DNA from: an uncultured Collinsella sp.
GTDB taxonomy: Bacteria > Actinomycetota > Coriobacteriia > Coriobacteriales > Coriobacteriaceae
DNA: 64,000 nucleotides
Direction: 5' to 3'
Assembly: GCA_947642445.1 (NCBI GenBank)
Contig: CANRSF010000003.1
Coordinates: 62,001 to 126,000, forward strand
In this document: piece by piece, positions 1 through 7,445 of the stretch
How positions within the stretch are numbered: position 1 is the stretch's first letter
Layout of the letters: every line of letters starts with the position of its first letter
Position numbers and translations under genes: made by a program
The notes under the pieces: model-generated
Databases searched by the model: none
The model's input: the letters and a program-made list of their open reading frames with translations, nothing else
What the model was told of the DNA's origin: nothing

Positions 1-540
1 GACGACCGCGCCGGTGTGTATGTGGTGACCGAGGCCATGAAGCGCCTGGCCAACACCCCGCACGCAGCCGAGCTGTGGTTCGCCGGTTCCTCTTCCGAGG
101 AGGTTGGCTGCCGTGGTGCTCAGACGGCTGCGGCGCACCTGGATGCCGATATCGTCATCCCAGTGGACATCGCTAATCCGCCCGAGTTCGATCGCGGTTG
201 GAATAACAGCCGCAAGAACGGCCACGGTCCCATGATCGTGCACTACGACCGCATGCATGTCCCCAACGAGAAGCTGCTGCACTTCATCGTGGACACCGCC
301 GAGAAGAACAACATCCCCTTCCAGCGTGACCTGTTCAAGGGCGGCGGCACCGATGCCGGCACCGCTCATCTAGTGGGAGACGGCAAGCTGGCAACGGTGA
401 TCGGCGTGCCGTTGCGCTACTGCCACGGTTCGTGGTCTGTCATGCGTGGTGCCGATTTGGACGCGGCAGTCGATCTGGTATGCGCGCTGGCAACCTCGAT
501 CGATCGCGTCACCTATGAGGAGCTTAAGAGCTTCGAGTAG
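1..540 (+). CDS. M42 family metallopeptidase (glutamyl aminopeptidase / endoglucanase-like), 3' part
   Basis: Partial gene: the reading frame is open from the first base, so the N-terminus lies outside the window. The visible 179 residues carry the co-catalytic metal-site motifs of M42 aminopeptidases: an initial DDRAG (bridging Asp), SSSEEVG (general-base Glu and metal Glu), PVDI (metal Asp) and CHG (last metal His). M42 enzymes are cytoplasmic di-zinc aminopeptidases that trim oligopeptides. The EIIA gene begins 80 bp downstream on the same strand, so the peptidase may be co-transcribed with the PTS, an odd pairing for which I see no direct functional explanation. The family assignment is firm; the substrate is unknown. 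Confidence 0.88.
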   Translation, partial: DDRAGVYVVTEAMKRLANTPHAAELWFAGSSSEEVGCRGAQTAAAHLDADIVIPVDIANPPEFDRGWNNSRKNGHGPMIVHYDRMHVPNEKLLHFIVDTAEKNNIPFQRDLFKGGGTDAGTAHLVGDGKLATVIGVPLRYCHGSWSVMRGADLDAAVDLVCALATSIDRVTYEELKSFE

Positions 541-619
541 CGCTTCGGCAGTCAACGGTTTCAATCGGGCGCGCCGTCAAAGCGGTGACGTGCCCGCCGA
601 GCAGAAAGGGATTATCCCG

Positions 620-952
620 GTGGAAAACAACGAACAGCAAATCATGACCATCATCGGCTCTGCTGGCGCCAGCAAGGGCAAGGCGTTCGCCGCGCTCGCT
701 TGCGTGCGTGAGCGCGACTACGAGGGCGCCCGTGCGCTGCTTGCCGAAGCCAAGGAGGCCGATCTGGCCGCCCATGCCGCCCAGACCGAGGTGATTACCC
801 GGGCCCTGTCCGGCGCGGAGAACGCCGCCGCTGCGAGCCTGCTTATGGTCCATGCCCAGGATCACTACATGACCTCTCAGCTCGCCCGTGACCTCATCGA
901 GGAGATCGTCAAGATCTTCGAGGAGCGCGACGCCGAGGCCAAGCAGGCGTAA
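620..952 (+). CDS. PTS lactose/cellobiose-family EIIA component
   Basis: A 110-residue, all-helical EIIA of the lactose/N,N'-diacetylchitobiose class. It accepts phosphate from HPr and passes it to EIIB. The phosphorylated His is predicted to be His78 in the VHAQDHYM motif near the C-terminus. The GTG start at 620 is chosen because a GAAAGGG ribosome-binding site lies about 10 bases upstream and the product then has the family length. It is first in an EIIA-EIIB-EIIC run. Substrate could be cellobiose, chitobiose or another beta-glucoside; nothing here decides this. Confidence 0.88.
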   Translation: MENNEQQIMTIIGSAGASKGKAFAALACVRERDYEGARALLAEAKEADLAAHAAQTEVITRALSGAENAAAASLLMVHAQDHYMTSQLARDLIEEIVKIFEERDAEAKQA

Positions 953-1045
953 GAAACACGTCTGCGAAGGAGCGATGCGCGCTACGAGCGCTGCGGTCCG
1001 TTCCTTCTCCAACAGTATTCAATTGCCGTTAGAAAGGGATAAACA

Positions 1046-1408
1046 ATGGCAAAGATGAACATCGTTTTGTGCTGTGCCGGTGGTTTCTCCACCACCATGC
1101 TGATGGATCGCATCAAGCAGACGATCCACAACAGCCAGAAGCTCAACGACGATGACTTTGAGCTCAAGGCCATCGCTGCCGACCTGCTGGACCAGGAGGT
1201 CGACCACATGGACGCGTTGATTATGGGTCCTCAGATCGCCCATAAGCTCGAGTCCATCAAGCCCCTGATTGAGCCTCGTCACATCCCATACGTGATCGTC
1301 GATCAGGAGACCTACGGCAAGATGGACGGTGCTACCGTGTTTAAGCAGCTGCTCATCGCCAAGAAGAAGGCTGACATGGCCCGCGAGGCCGCCGAGGCAA
1401 ACCAGTAA
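1046..1408 (+). CDS. PTS lactose/cellobiose-family EIIB component
   Basis: A 120-residue EIIB domain protein that relays phosphate from EIIA to the sugar bound in EIIC. The N-terminal beta-strand is followed by the phosphocysteine loop CCAGGFST. Cys10 has the C-x4-S spacing expected of the active Cys, and an extra Cys9 sits beside it. AGAAAGGG stands just upstream of the ATG. It lies between the EIIA and EIIC genes and is almost certainly co-transcribed with them. Family assignment is firm; the sugar is not known. Confidence 0.88.
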   Translation: MAKMNIVLCCAGGFSTTMLMDRIKQTIHNSQKLNDDDFELKAIAADLLDQEVDHMDALIMGPQIAHKLESIKPLIEPRHIPYVIVDQETYGKMDGATVFKQLLIAKKKADMAREAAEANQ

Positions 1409-1447
1409 GCCCCTGTTTGATATATCCTGAAGTGGAGGATGCGACGT

Positions 1448-2806
1448 ATGTCGGAAGCTGTAGAGAAAAAGCAGAGTGCCTTTGATAAATTCGAAAACCT
1501 GCTGAACACCTATCTTGGCCCTGTTGCCGAGAAGATGGACAAGCAACGTCACCTGTCCGCAGTTAAGAAGGCCATGATCGCCATGACCCCGCTGCTACTG
1601 ATTGGTTCGTTCTGCCTGATCCCGGCCGCCATTCCCAACATGATTGGCGAGACCAACCCCATCTCCGTTTGGATTCTGAACAACACCCAGTACTTCGATT
1701 TGGCCTATAACGTTTCCATGGGCCTGATGTCGGTCTTCGTTTCCGTCGTTACCGCCTACCACCTGGCCAAGTCCTATGAGCTGGACGCTCCCGGCTCCAT
1801 GTCCATGGCCCTCGTTGCCTTCCTGTTGCTCGGCATGGAAATGGACGAGGCCGGCGGCATCGCGCTGCGTGGCATGGGTTCCAAGGGTCTGTTTGTTGCC
1901 ATGGTCGCTTCGCTACTCGCGGTCGAGGTGTACCGTTGGTGCAAGAAGCGTCACTTCACCATCAAGATGCCTGATACCGTGCCCGACTTCATCTCGAGCT
2001 CCTTCGAGATCATCCCGGTCACCGCTATCGTCATCGGCCTGTTCTTGGGTATCCGTGTTCTGTGTCAGGGCGTTTTCGGCATCATGCCCAACGAGATCTT
2101 CTCGATCATCCTGGCCCCGCTCGTCGGTTCGATGGACAGCCCGCTCGCGGTTACCTTCTACCACATCCTGCGCTGCTTCATCTTCTTCTTCGGCATTCAC
2201 CCCTCCGTTCTGTCGCCGATTGTTCAGCCGATTTCCACGCAGTTCCTGGCTGAGAACATCGCTGCGGTTCAGGCCGGTGGTGTCGCTACCCACATCTTCA
2301 CCCCTGGCCCCATGTCCGCATTTGGCGGTTTCACCGGCCTGGGTGTGACCATGGGCGTTGTTATCTGGTTCATGTTCTCCAAGTCCAAGGTCCAGCGCGA
2401 GATCGGCCGCATCGCTTTCATCCCGTCGCTGTTCGGCGTAAACGAGCCGATTCTGTTCGGTGCTCCGATTGTTCTGAATCCGATTTTCTTTATCCCGTTC
2501 GTTATCTTCGGCGGCATCCTGTCCTCCATCCCGTTCTGGTTCATGAGCTGGGGCTGGGTACCCTGCTCTACCTTCACGCCTCCTTACGTCGGTGTGTTCC
2601 TGGAAGGCTTCCTGACCAACATGTCTTGGACCTCGATTGCGGCCAACGTGGTTCAGCTGGTCCTCGCACTGATCGTGTACTACCCCTTCTGCAAGGTTGC
2701 CGAGAAGCGTGCATTGGCTGAAGAGGCTCGTATGGCTGCCGAGAAACATTCCGAGATCTCTGCTGAGGACGAGGCTCTGCTCGAGGATCTTGACCTCGAC
2801 TTCTAA
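1448..2806 (+). CDS. PTS lactose/cellobiose-family EIIC permease
   Basis: A membrane permease of 452 residues with about ten hydrophobic segments. The diagnostic EIIC stretch GVNEPILFGAPIVLNP lies around residues 325-340. It transports and phosphorylates the incoming sugar together with the EIIA and EIIB encoded just upstream. The ATG at 1448 is preferred over the one at 1439, because the AGTGGAGG ribosome-binding site ends at 1438, touching the earlier ATG but ideally spaced for the later one. The C-terminal tail is acidic (EDEALLEDLDLDF) and cytoplasmic. The gene closes the three-gene PTS operon and is followed by a small hairpin. Confidence 0.9.
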   Translation: MSEAVEKKQSAFDKFENLLNTYLGPVAEKMDKQRHLSAVKKAMIAMTPLLLIGSFCLIPAAIPNMIGETNPISVWILNNTQYFDLAYNVSMGLMSVFVSVVTAYHLAKSYELDAPGSMSMALVAFLLLGMEMDEAGGIALRGMGSKGLFVAMVASLLAVEVYRWCKKRHFTIKMPDTVPDFISSSFEIIPVTAIVIGLFLGIRVLCQGVFGIMPNEIFSIILAPLVGSMDSPLAVTFYHILRCFIFFFGIHPSVLSPIVQPISTQFLAENIAAVQAGGVATHIFTPGPMSAFGGFTGLGVTMGVVIWFMFSKSKVQREIGRIAFIPSLFGVNEPILFGAPIVLNPIFFIPFVIFGGILSSIPFWFMSWGWVPCSTFTPPYVGVFLEGFLTNMSWTSIAANVVQLVLALIVYYPFCKVAEKRALAEEARMAAEKHSEISAEDEALLEDLDLDF

Positions 2807-2817
2807 TCAAGTGGAAT

Positions 2818-2845
2818 AGCAGGCGCCTGCGCCTGCTAATTTTGA
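2818..2845 (+). terminator. hairpin after the first PTS operon
   Basis: AGCAGGC (2818-2824) pairs with GCCTGCT (2831-2837) and is followed by AATTTT. It is weak as a terminator but sits 12 bases after the EIIC stop. Confidence 0.45.
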
Positions 2846-2910
2846 AAGTATGAAAGCCCGGCGATGGGGGAGACTTCGTTGTCGGGCTCCTTTGAAAGGC
2901 GCTACGTTCG

Positions 2911-3984
2911 ATGAATGCACATGTGGATAATATCCGTACCTTCTTGGACGAGCACGAGCTCGACGCATTGCTGATCAAGAGTAAAACCATGAAGCGCTAC
3001 CTGGGCACGTTGACCGGTAGCGGTTGCAAGGTGCTCATCACGCGTGACCGCGGTTTTCTCATCATGGACGGCCGCTATGTGAACGAGGCCCAGGGTCGCG
3101 AGTTCGATCTGGAGTTCCGTGTTCACGAGCAGGGGAAGAGCTATTTGGTCGAGCTCGAGCGTGCGCTCAAGGAGTGCGGCTGTGCCACGGTGGGCATCGA
3201 GGAGTCCGAAATCTCAATCTCGGAGTATCGCAACTTGGAGGGCTTGGGCTTTGGCACTACGCTGCTGGGCAGCGAGATGGCGCTGATGCGCCTGCGCAAG
3301 GACGAGGCTGAGATTGCTGCGGTCCAGCATGCGGTCGATGTTGCCGATGACGTGTACGCCAAGGTGATCGAGCAGTTGCACGTGGATATGACTGAATTTG
3401 AAATCTCCGCACTCGTGCACTATTACTCGATTGCCGCCGGTGCCGAGGCAATGTCGTTCGATACCATCGTTGCCACCGGCGAGCGCAGCGCCATGCCTCA
3501 TGGCCGTCCTACCGACCGTCGGGTCCAAGCACATGAGCCGATCCTGATTGACTTCGGTGTGCAGATCAACGGTTATCAGTCAGATATGACGCGCGTGTGC
3601 TTCCTGGGCGCCCCGACCGACCGGATGGCTCATGTGTACGAGACCGTTTTGAATGCTCATCTTGCAGGCATCGATACCATTCGTTGCGGTGTGGTGGCGC
3701 GCGATGTGGATGCGGCCGCACGTCGTGTAATCAACGAAGCGGGTTACGGTGAGTATTTCACCCATGGTCTTGGTCATGGTATCGGCATGGGTGGCGACTT
3801 GCCGCTGCTAAACCCCTCTGGTGAGATTGTGCTCGACAACGGAATGATCATGTCCTGCGAGCCGGGCGTATATATTCCTGGAGTCGGAGGCGTGCGCATT
3901 GAAGACGACGTCTTGTTGAAAGACGGCGTTGCATGCCCGCTTAACCATACTGATAAGCAGCTGCGCATTCTGAATGTGAGGTAG
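2911..3984 (+). CDS. M24 family aminopeptidase (Xaa-Pro dipeptidase/aminopeptidase type)
   Basis: A 357-residue cytoplasmic metallopeptidase with an N-terminal creatinase-like domain (about 1-125) and a C-terminal pita-bread domain. The metal ligands are visible: two Asp in the DFGVQINGYQSDMTR stretch, His in HGLGHGIG, Glu in SCEPGVY and Glu in RIEDD. Enzymes of this family cleave N-terminal residues next to proline or process small peptides. It follows the PTS genes on the same strand after a hairpin, and the RDD gene starts 3 bases after its stop, so these two are probably co-transcribed. Precise specificity (PepP or PepQ) cannot be told by eye. Confidence 0.9.
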   Translation: MNAHVDNIRTFLDEHELDALLIKSKTMKRYLGTLTGSGCKVLITRDRGFLIMDGRYVNEAQGREFDLEFRVHEQGKSYLVELERALKECGCATVGIEESEISISEYRNLEGLGFGTTLLGSEMALMRLRKDEAEIAAVQHAVDVADDVYAKVIEQLHVDMTEFEISALVHYYSIAAGAEAMSFDTIVATGERSAMPHGRPTDRRVQAHEPILIDFGVQINGYQSDMTRVCFLGAPTDRMAHVYETVLNAHLAGIDTIRCGVVARDVDAAARRVINEAGYGEYFTHGLGHGIGMGGDLPLLNPSGEIVLDNGMIMSCEPGVYIPGVGGVRIEDDVLLKDGVACPLNHTDKQLRILNVR

Positions 3985-3987
3985 CGC

Positions 3988-4674
3988 ATGGCTAAAAAGC
4001 GCAAGGAACGGCCGCGTGCGGCGACCGCGGAGCAGATGCCTTCTCCTGCGGCGAGCACTGTGAGCAAGATTCACAAGGAATCGAAGGCTAATGCATCCTC
4101 GATTCTGCCGGCGCCCCCGCTGTCGCGTTTGTACGCGTACGTTATCGACTGGATTTTGGGTGGTATTGTCTCTGGCTTGCCAGCCGTGTTGGTTTATCTT
4201 GCGCTGACCCACAAGAACGCGATGCTCCCCGACTTGTACGTGTTTGAGGCAATGGGGTATCCCTGGAGCGTCGGTATCGTGGTCGGACTATCGTGCGTGC
4301 TCGCCGCTATCGCATACTTTGTGCTGATTCCGTTGCTGGCGTGGCCGGGGCAAACGCCGGGCAAGCGCATCGCGCATGTTCGTGTCGCAACGCTTGATGG
4401 CGGCTTGCCTTCCGTCGGACGCTTGATTTGGCGTCAGGTTATCGTTGGCTTTTTGCTCGAAGGCAGCGGGTATGTGGTGTCCCGATATATTCGCGAGACA
4501 ATGGTGCTTGTCACCCGCGTTGACGTGAATTATTACTGGGAAATCGCGGGCATGATTATTACAGCGGTGTCTCTGCTCATGTTCCTGATCGTCCCCGCGC
4601 GCCGGTGCGTTCACGATTGCCTGGCTGGCACGCGCGTGGTTCCCACTGAGGGGCATCCGCTGTATCAGGACTAG
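3988..4674 (+). CDS. RDD family membrane protein
   Basis: A 228-residue protein with a basic, Ala/Pro-rich cytoplasmic N-terminus (about 1-45) followed by an RDD domain. The first helix carries the LSRLYAYVIDWILGG signature with the Arg and Asp of the family. There are about four hydrophobic segments, and the TPGKRIAHVRV motif lies between segments two and three. RDD proteins are small integral membrane proteins of poorly defined, probably transport-related function. The gene begins 3 bases after the M24 peptidase stop, implying translational coupling. A short GC-rich hairpin (about 4690-4712) follows. Confidence 0.85.
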   Translation: MAKKRKERPRAATAEQMPSPAASTVSKIHKESKANASSILPAPPLSRLYAYVIDWILGGIVSGLPAVLVYLALTHKNAMLPDLYVFEAMGYPWSVGIVVGLSCVLAAIAYFVLIPLLAWPGQTPGKRIAHVRVATLDGGLPSVGRLIWRQVIVGFLLEGSGYVVSRYIRETMVLVTRVDVNYYWEIAGMIITAVSLLMFLIVPARRCVHDCLAGTRVVPTEGHPLYQD

Positions 4675-4812
4675 TCACCTGTGAATTTGCCGCGGCGACG
4701 TTGTCCGCGGCCTACTTGTTGTATGCATGCGTAATGTCCGGCATGCTTCTACCTTGCCTAACGCGCGCGTTGGGCTAAATGAATTGGTCGGTCTACGACG
4801 AAGGAGTTAGAA

Positions 4813-5085
4813 ATGTATAGCAAGAACGTTATGGTCGTTAACCCCACTGGCCTGCACGCTCGCCCTGCAGCGACGCTGGCGACCGAGGCTGCTAAGTTTG
4901 CCTCGAAGATTGAGGTCCGCAACGCCTCCAAGGATGGTGACTTCAAGGACGCTAAGTCCATGATTGCCATCATGACCTCGGGTATTACCCAGAACGATGA
5001 GGTCGAGTTGCGTGCCGAGGGCGACGACGAGGTTGCCGCCGTTGACGCGTTGGTCGCTCTTATTGAGGGCGGTTTCGGCGAGTAG
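4813..5085 (+). CDS. ptsH: PTS phosphocarrier protein HPr
   Basis: A 90-residue HPr, the general PTS protein that takes phosphate from EI and hands it to all the EIIA domains. His15 in the GLHARPA loop is the phosphorylation site, and Ser49 in DAKSMIAIM corresponds to the regulatory Ser46 site. A strong AAGGAG lies upstream of the ATG. No EI gene (ptsI) follows in this window; instead a DeoR-regulator remnant sits directly behind it in the same reading frame. HPr would serve both PTS loci in the window. Confidence 0.95.
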   Translation: MYSKNVMVVNPTGLHARPAATLATEAAKFASKIEVRNASKDGDFKDAKSMIAIMTSGITQNDEVELRAEGDDEVAAVDALVALIEGGFGE

Positions 5086-5382
5086 CGCACTCTTGATGCG
5101 GACGGGTGCGCGTTCTTGCGCGCCGTCGATTTTGGCAAGAACGCCAATGCAGATGCCCTTCTCCGAGCGATCGGGGAGGGGCATTTTATTGTGAGTTTGA
5201 GTGGCACGTCCGCCGAGGTTCCTGATAGTTCGCGCTATCTTATCGCCGACTCCAGCAAAATCGGCAAGCGTGACTTCTGCACGTTCTGCCGCCTGGACAA
5301 TTTGGACGCCGTGGTGTGCGAGCCGGATATTGACGATGAGGATCGCGCCGCCATCGAGGAGCATACGCAGGTTATCTGCTAG
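5086..5382 (+). pseudogene. remnant of a DeoR-family regulator C-terminus
   Basis: After the HPr stop codon the same frame stays open for 98 codons. From about 5225 the residues match the C-terminal effector domain end of DeoR-type sugar regulators (YLIADSSKIGKRDF, then NLDAVVCEPDIDDED). There is no HTH, no good ribosome-binding site and only a TTG at 5116, so this is read as the decayed tail of a repressor once located after or within the ptsH region. A short expressed protein is possible but less likely. Decisive check: compare with the same locus in related genomes for a full-length deoR gene. Confidence 0.5.
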
Positions 5383-5531
5383 CGAGTGCTGCGGGAGATA
5401 CTTTTGCCCCTGCCATTGCGGAGTATTTACATCATCACGACGCATAATAGGTGCGCGTGCAGATTGCAGGTTCCCCTGTGCGATGAGTTGCAGCTGTTTT
5501 ACGGTGAGGCATAGCATCCGTTATGCGTAAA

Positions 5532-5649
5532 GCTCGGTATTACTGTATGTCTCAACCATTGCAATGGTCGGTATTTTTGTAACTATAAGCTCATTTAAAG
5601 CTCGGTATTTTTGTATTATTAGATATATCTGAAGGTCGGTATTTTTGTA
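5532..5649 (+). repeat. four-unit array with exact 34-bp period
   Basis: TCGGTATTTTTGTA (first unit TCGGTATTACTGTA) starts at 5534, 5568, 5602 and 5636, exactly 34 bases apart. The 20 bases between copies are AT-rich and unrelated. The last copy ends 32 bases before the ATPase start codon, so the array occupies its promoter/leader. It resembles an iterated protein-binding site more than a CRISPR: units are too short and no cas genes are present. Confidence 0.8.
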
Positions 5650-5681
5650 AACTAGCACGTAAATTATGCTGAGGTGAGATT

Positions 5682-7052
5682 ATGTTTAAACGGAAGGCAT
5701 ATGATCGTCTGCAGGAGTGGAAAGAACGCTCGCAAGGGCGCACTGCGGTGCTTATTGAGGGTGCAAGACGCGTTGGCAAAACGACGCTCGTCAAGTGCTT
5801 CGCGCAAAATGAATACAAGGATTATCTGTACATTGACTTTTCGGCTGCTAGCAAAGCCACGCTCGATATATTTCTGAACCATCGTGAAGATGTCAATCTT
5901 TTTTTACGCATGCTTCAGCTGCAGTATGGTAAGGCCCTCGAACCGAGAGAGTCGCTGGTCATTTTTGATGAAGTGCAGCGGTTTCCCATCGCGCGCGAAT
6001 ACATAAAGCATCTTGTAGAAGACGGCAGATTTGATTACATCGAGACAGGCTCTCTTGTCTCCATCAAAAAGAATGTCGATAGCATTGTCATACCGTCAGA
6101 GGAAGAAAGAATCCCTCTCGAGCCCCTCGATTTTGAGGAGTATCTTTGGGCGACCGGAAAAGATCTTTATGCAGAAGAGATCCGTAAAGCGCGCGAATCT
6201 CGGACCGCGCTTCCGGACGGCGTTCATGCGACGTGCATGAGATTATTTGATGAGTATATGCTTGTCGGTGGTATGCCTCAGTCGGTCGACTCCTTTGTGG
6301 CAGAGAATGATTTTAGAGGATGCGACAGGGTTAAACGGCAGATTATCGCACTGTACAGGGAGGACATTGCCAAGTTTGGAGGTTCGGACGCTAGACGTGC
6401 GCGGGCGGTTTATGACGATATTCCGGGTCAATTATCTGCGGCAAATAAACGGTTCAAATTTGACAGCGTGGAGAAGGGGTCCCGTTTTGAGACATATGAG
6501 TCGGCGTTAATCTGGCTTGAGGATGCGCGACTGATTAACCGTTGCTATTTATGCAGTGATCCGAGCGTGGGTTACCGCCTGCACGAGGACGCGTCTTCGC
6601 TTAAATGCTATATGGCGGACACGGGATTGCTCGTGAGCTTGGCGTTTGATGATGGTCCGGACCTTATGGATGTTCATAGAGACATTCAATTTGGAAGAAT
6701 TTCAATTAATAAAGGAATGCTAATCGAGAACATCGTGGCGCAGCAGCTTAAGAGTCTGGGGCATTCGCTTTTTTATTACAGCTGGCAGGAGCCTTCCAAA
6801 ACAGAGGGGAGTCGGCCCAGAACGCGTGAAATTGATTTTCTTGTTTCGCGCGGCTTTGAAGACGCGGCTGGAAAACCGCGGGTCACTCCTGTTGAAGTTA
6901 AATCTTCCAAATCGTATTCAACAATCTCGCTTGACGATTTCGGCAGACGATTCGAACGACGAGTCGGAGAAGAGATAGTTCTTCACCCAAAACAGCTCAG
7001 GGCTGAAGGGCATAGGATATATCTACCTCTGTATATGACGATCTTTATCTGA
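5682..7052 (+). CDS. ATP-binding protein, AAA domain plus DUF4143
   Basis: A 456-residue protein. The N-terminal AAA domain has Walker A GARRVGKTT (27-35), Walker B LVIFDEVQ (about 90) and the sensor-like IETGS. The C-terminal DUF4143 region ends in a PD-(D/E)xK nuclease-like signature (REIDFLV followed by PVEVKSS). Such proteins are common in anaerobes, have no agreed function and are often suspected of defence or mobile-element roles. The gene is clearly more AT-rich than its neighbours, suggesting transfer. It stands alone, preceded by the 34-bp array and followed by the 80-bp palindromic array. A second family member lies at 44747-45916. Confidence 0.88.
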   Translation: MFKRKAYDRLQEWKERSQGRTAVLIEGARRVGKTTLVKCFAQNEYKDYLYIDFSAASKATLDIFLNHREDVNLFLRMLQLQYGKALEPRESLVIFDEVQRFPIAREYIKHLVEDGRFDYIETGSLVSIKKNVDSIVIPSEEERIPLEPLDFEEYLWATGKDLYAEEIRKARESRTALPDGVHATCMRLFDEYMLVGGMPQSVDSFVAENDFRGCDRVKRQIIALYREDIAKFGGSDARRARAVYDDIPGQLSAANKRFKFDSVEKGSRFETYESALIWLEDARLINRCYLCSDPSVGYRLHEDASSLKCYMADTGLLVSLAFDDGPDLMDVHRDIQFGRISINKGMLIENIVAQQLKSLGHSLFYYSWQEPSKTEGSRPRTREIDFLVSRGFEDAAGKPRVTPVEVKSSKSYSTISLDDFGRRFERRVGEEIVLHPKQLRAEGHRIYLPLYMTIFI

Positions 7053-7116
7053 TCGGTGGAATGCGGCCAAAAAGGGGGCATGCGGCTGAGATTGTCAGCC
7101 CGGTCTATTTTATTTG

Positions 7117-7333
7117 TCTCGATCTGTAACAGCTAGGGGCGAAAACACAAGCTAGTTGTTACAGATTTAGATTGAGAGGGTTGGCTCGTGTGTTCATCTC
7201 GATCTGTAACAACTAGGACCCAAAAACTTAGCTAGATGTTACAGATTGAGACTGAGAGGATTGCCCTGTGTGTTCATCTCGATCTGTAACAGTTGGGGCC
7301 GAAACCGCGGGTCAGATGTTACAGATCGAGACA
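7117..7333 (+). repeat. three-unit 80-bp array of inverted repeats
   Basis: GATCTGTAAC begins at 7121, 7201 and 7281, an exact 80-bp period. Each unit is itself an inverted repeat: CTCGATCTGTAACA on the left and TGTTACAGATYGAG on the right, with a divergent middle of about 25 bases. The third unit is a perfect 14-bp palindrome arm pair. The joining stretch (about TGTGTTCATCT) is also shared by units two and three. The array lies between the convergent ATPase and lacG genes. Confidence 0.85.
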
Positions 7334-7362
7334 AACGGCTCCCGGTCCGCCCAAACACAAAG

Positions 7363-7400
7363 GCCGGGGGCGGCGCGCCGTGTGACGTGCCGCCCCCGGC
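7363..7400 (-). terminator. GC-rich hairpin after lacG
   Basis: GCCGGGGGCGGC (7363-7374) pairs with GCCGCCCCCGGC (7389-7400). On the minus strand it is followed by CCTTTGTGTTT, which suits termination of lacE-lacG. Confidence 0.65.
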
Positions 7401-7445
7401 TGAGAAATGGGGACAGGTTATGTGGGCAGGCAACCCCGCTAGTCT

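Noticed and set aside
5532-5649. Possible mini-CRISPR
   Set aside because: The conserved part is only 14-16 bases, spacing is 34 in total, and no cas genes are nearby.
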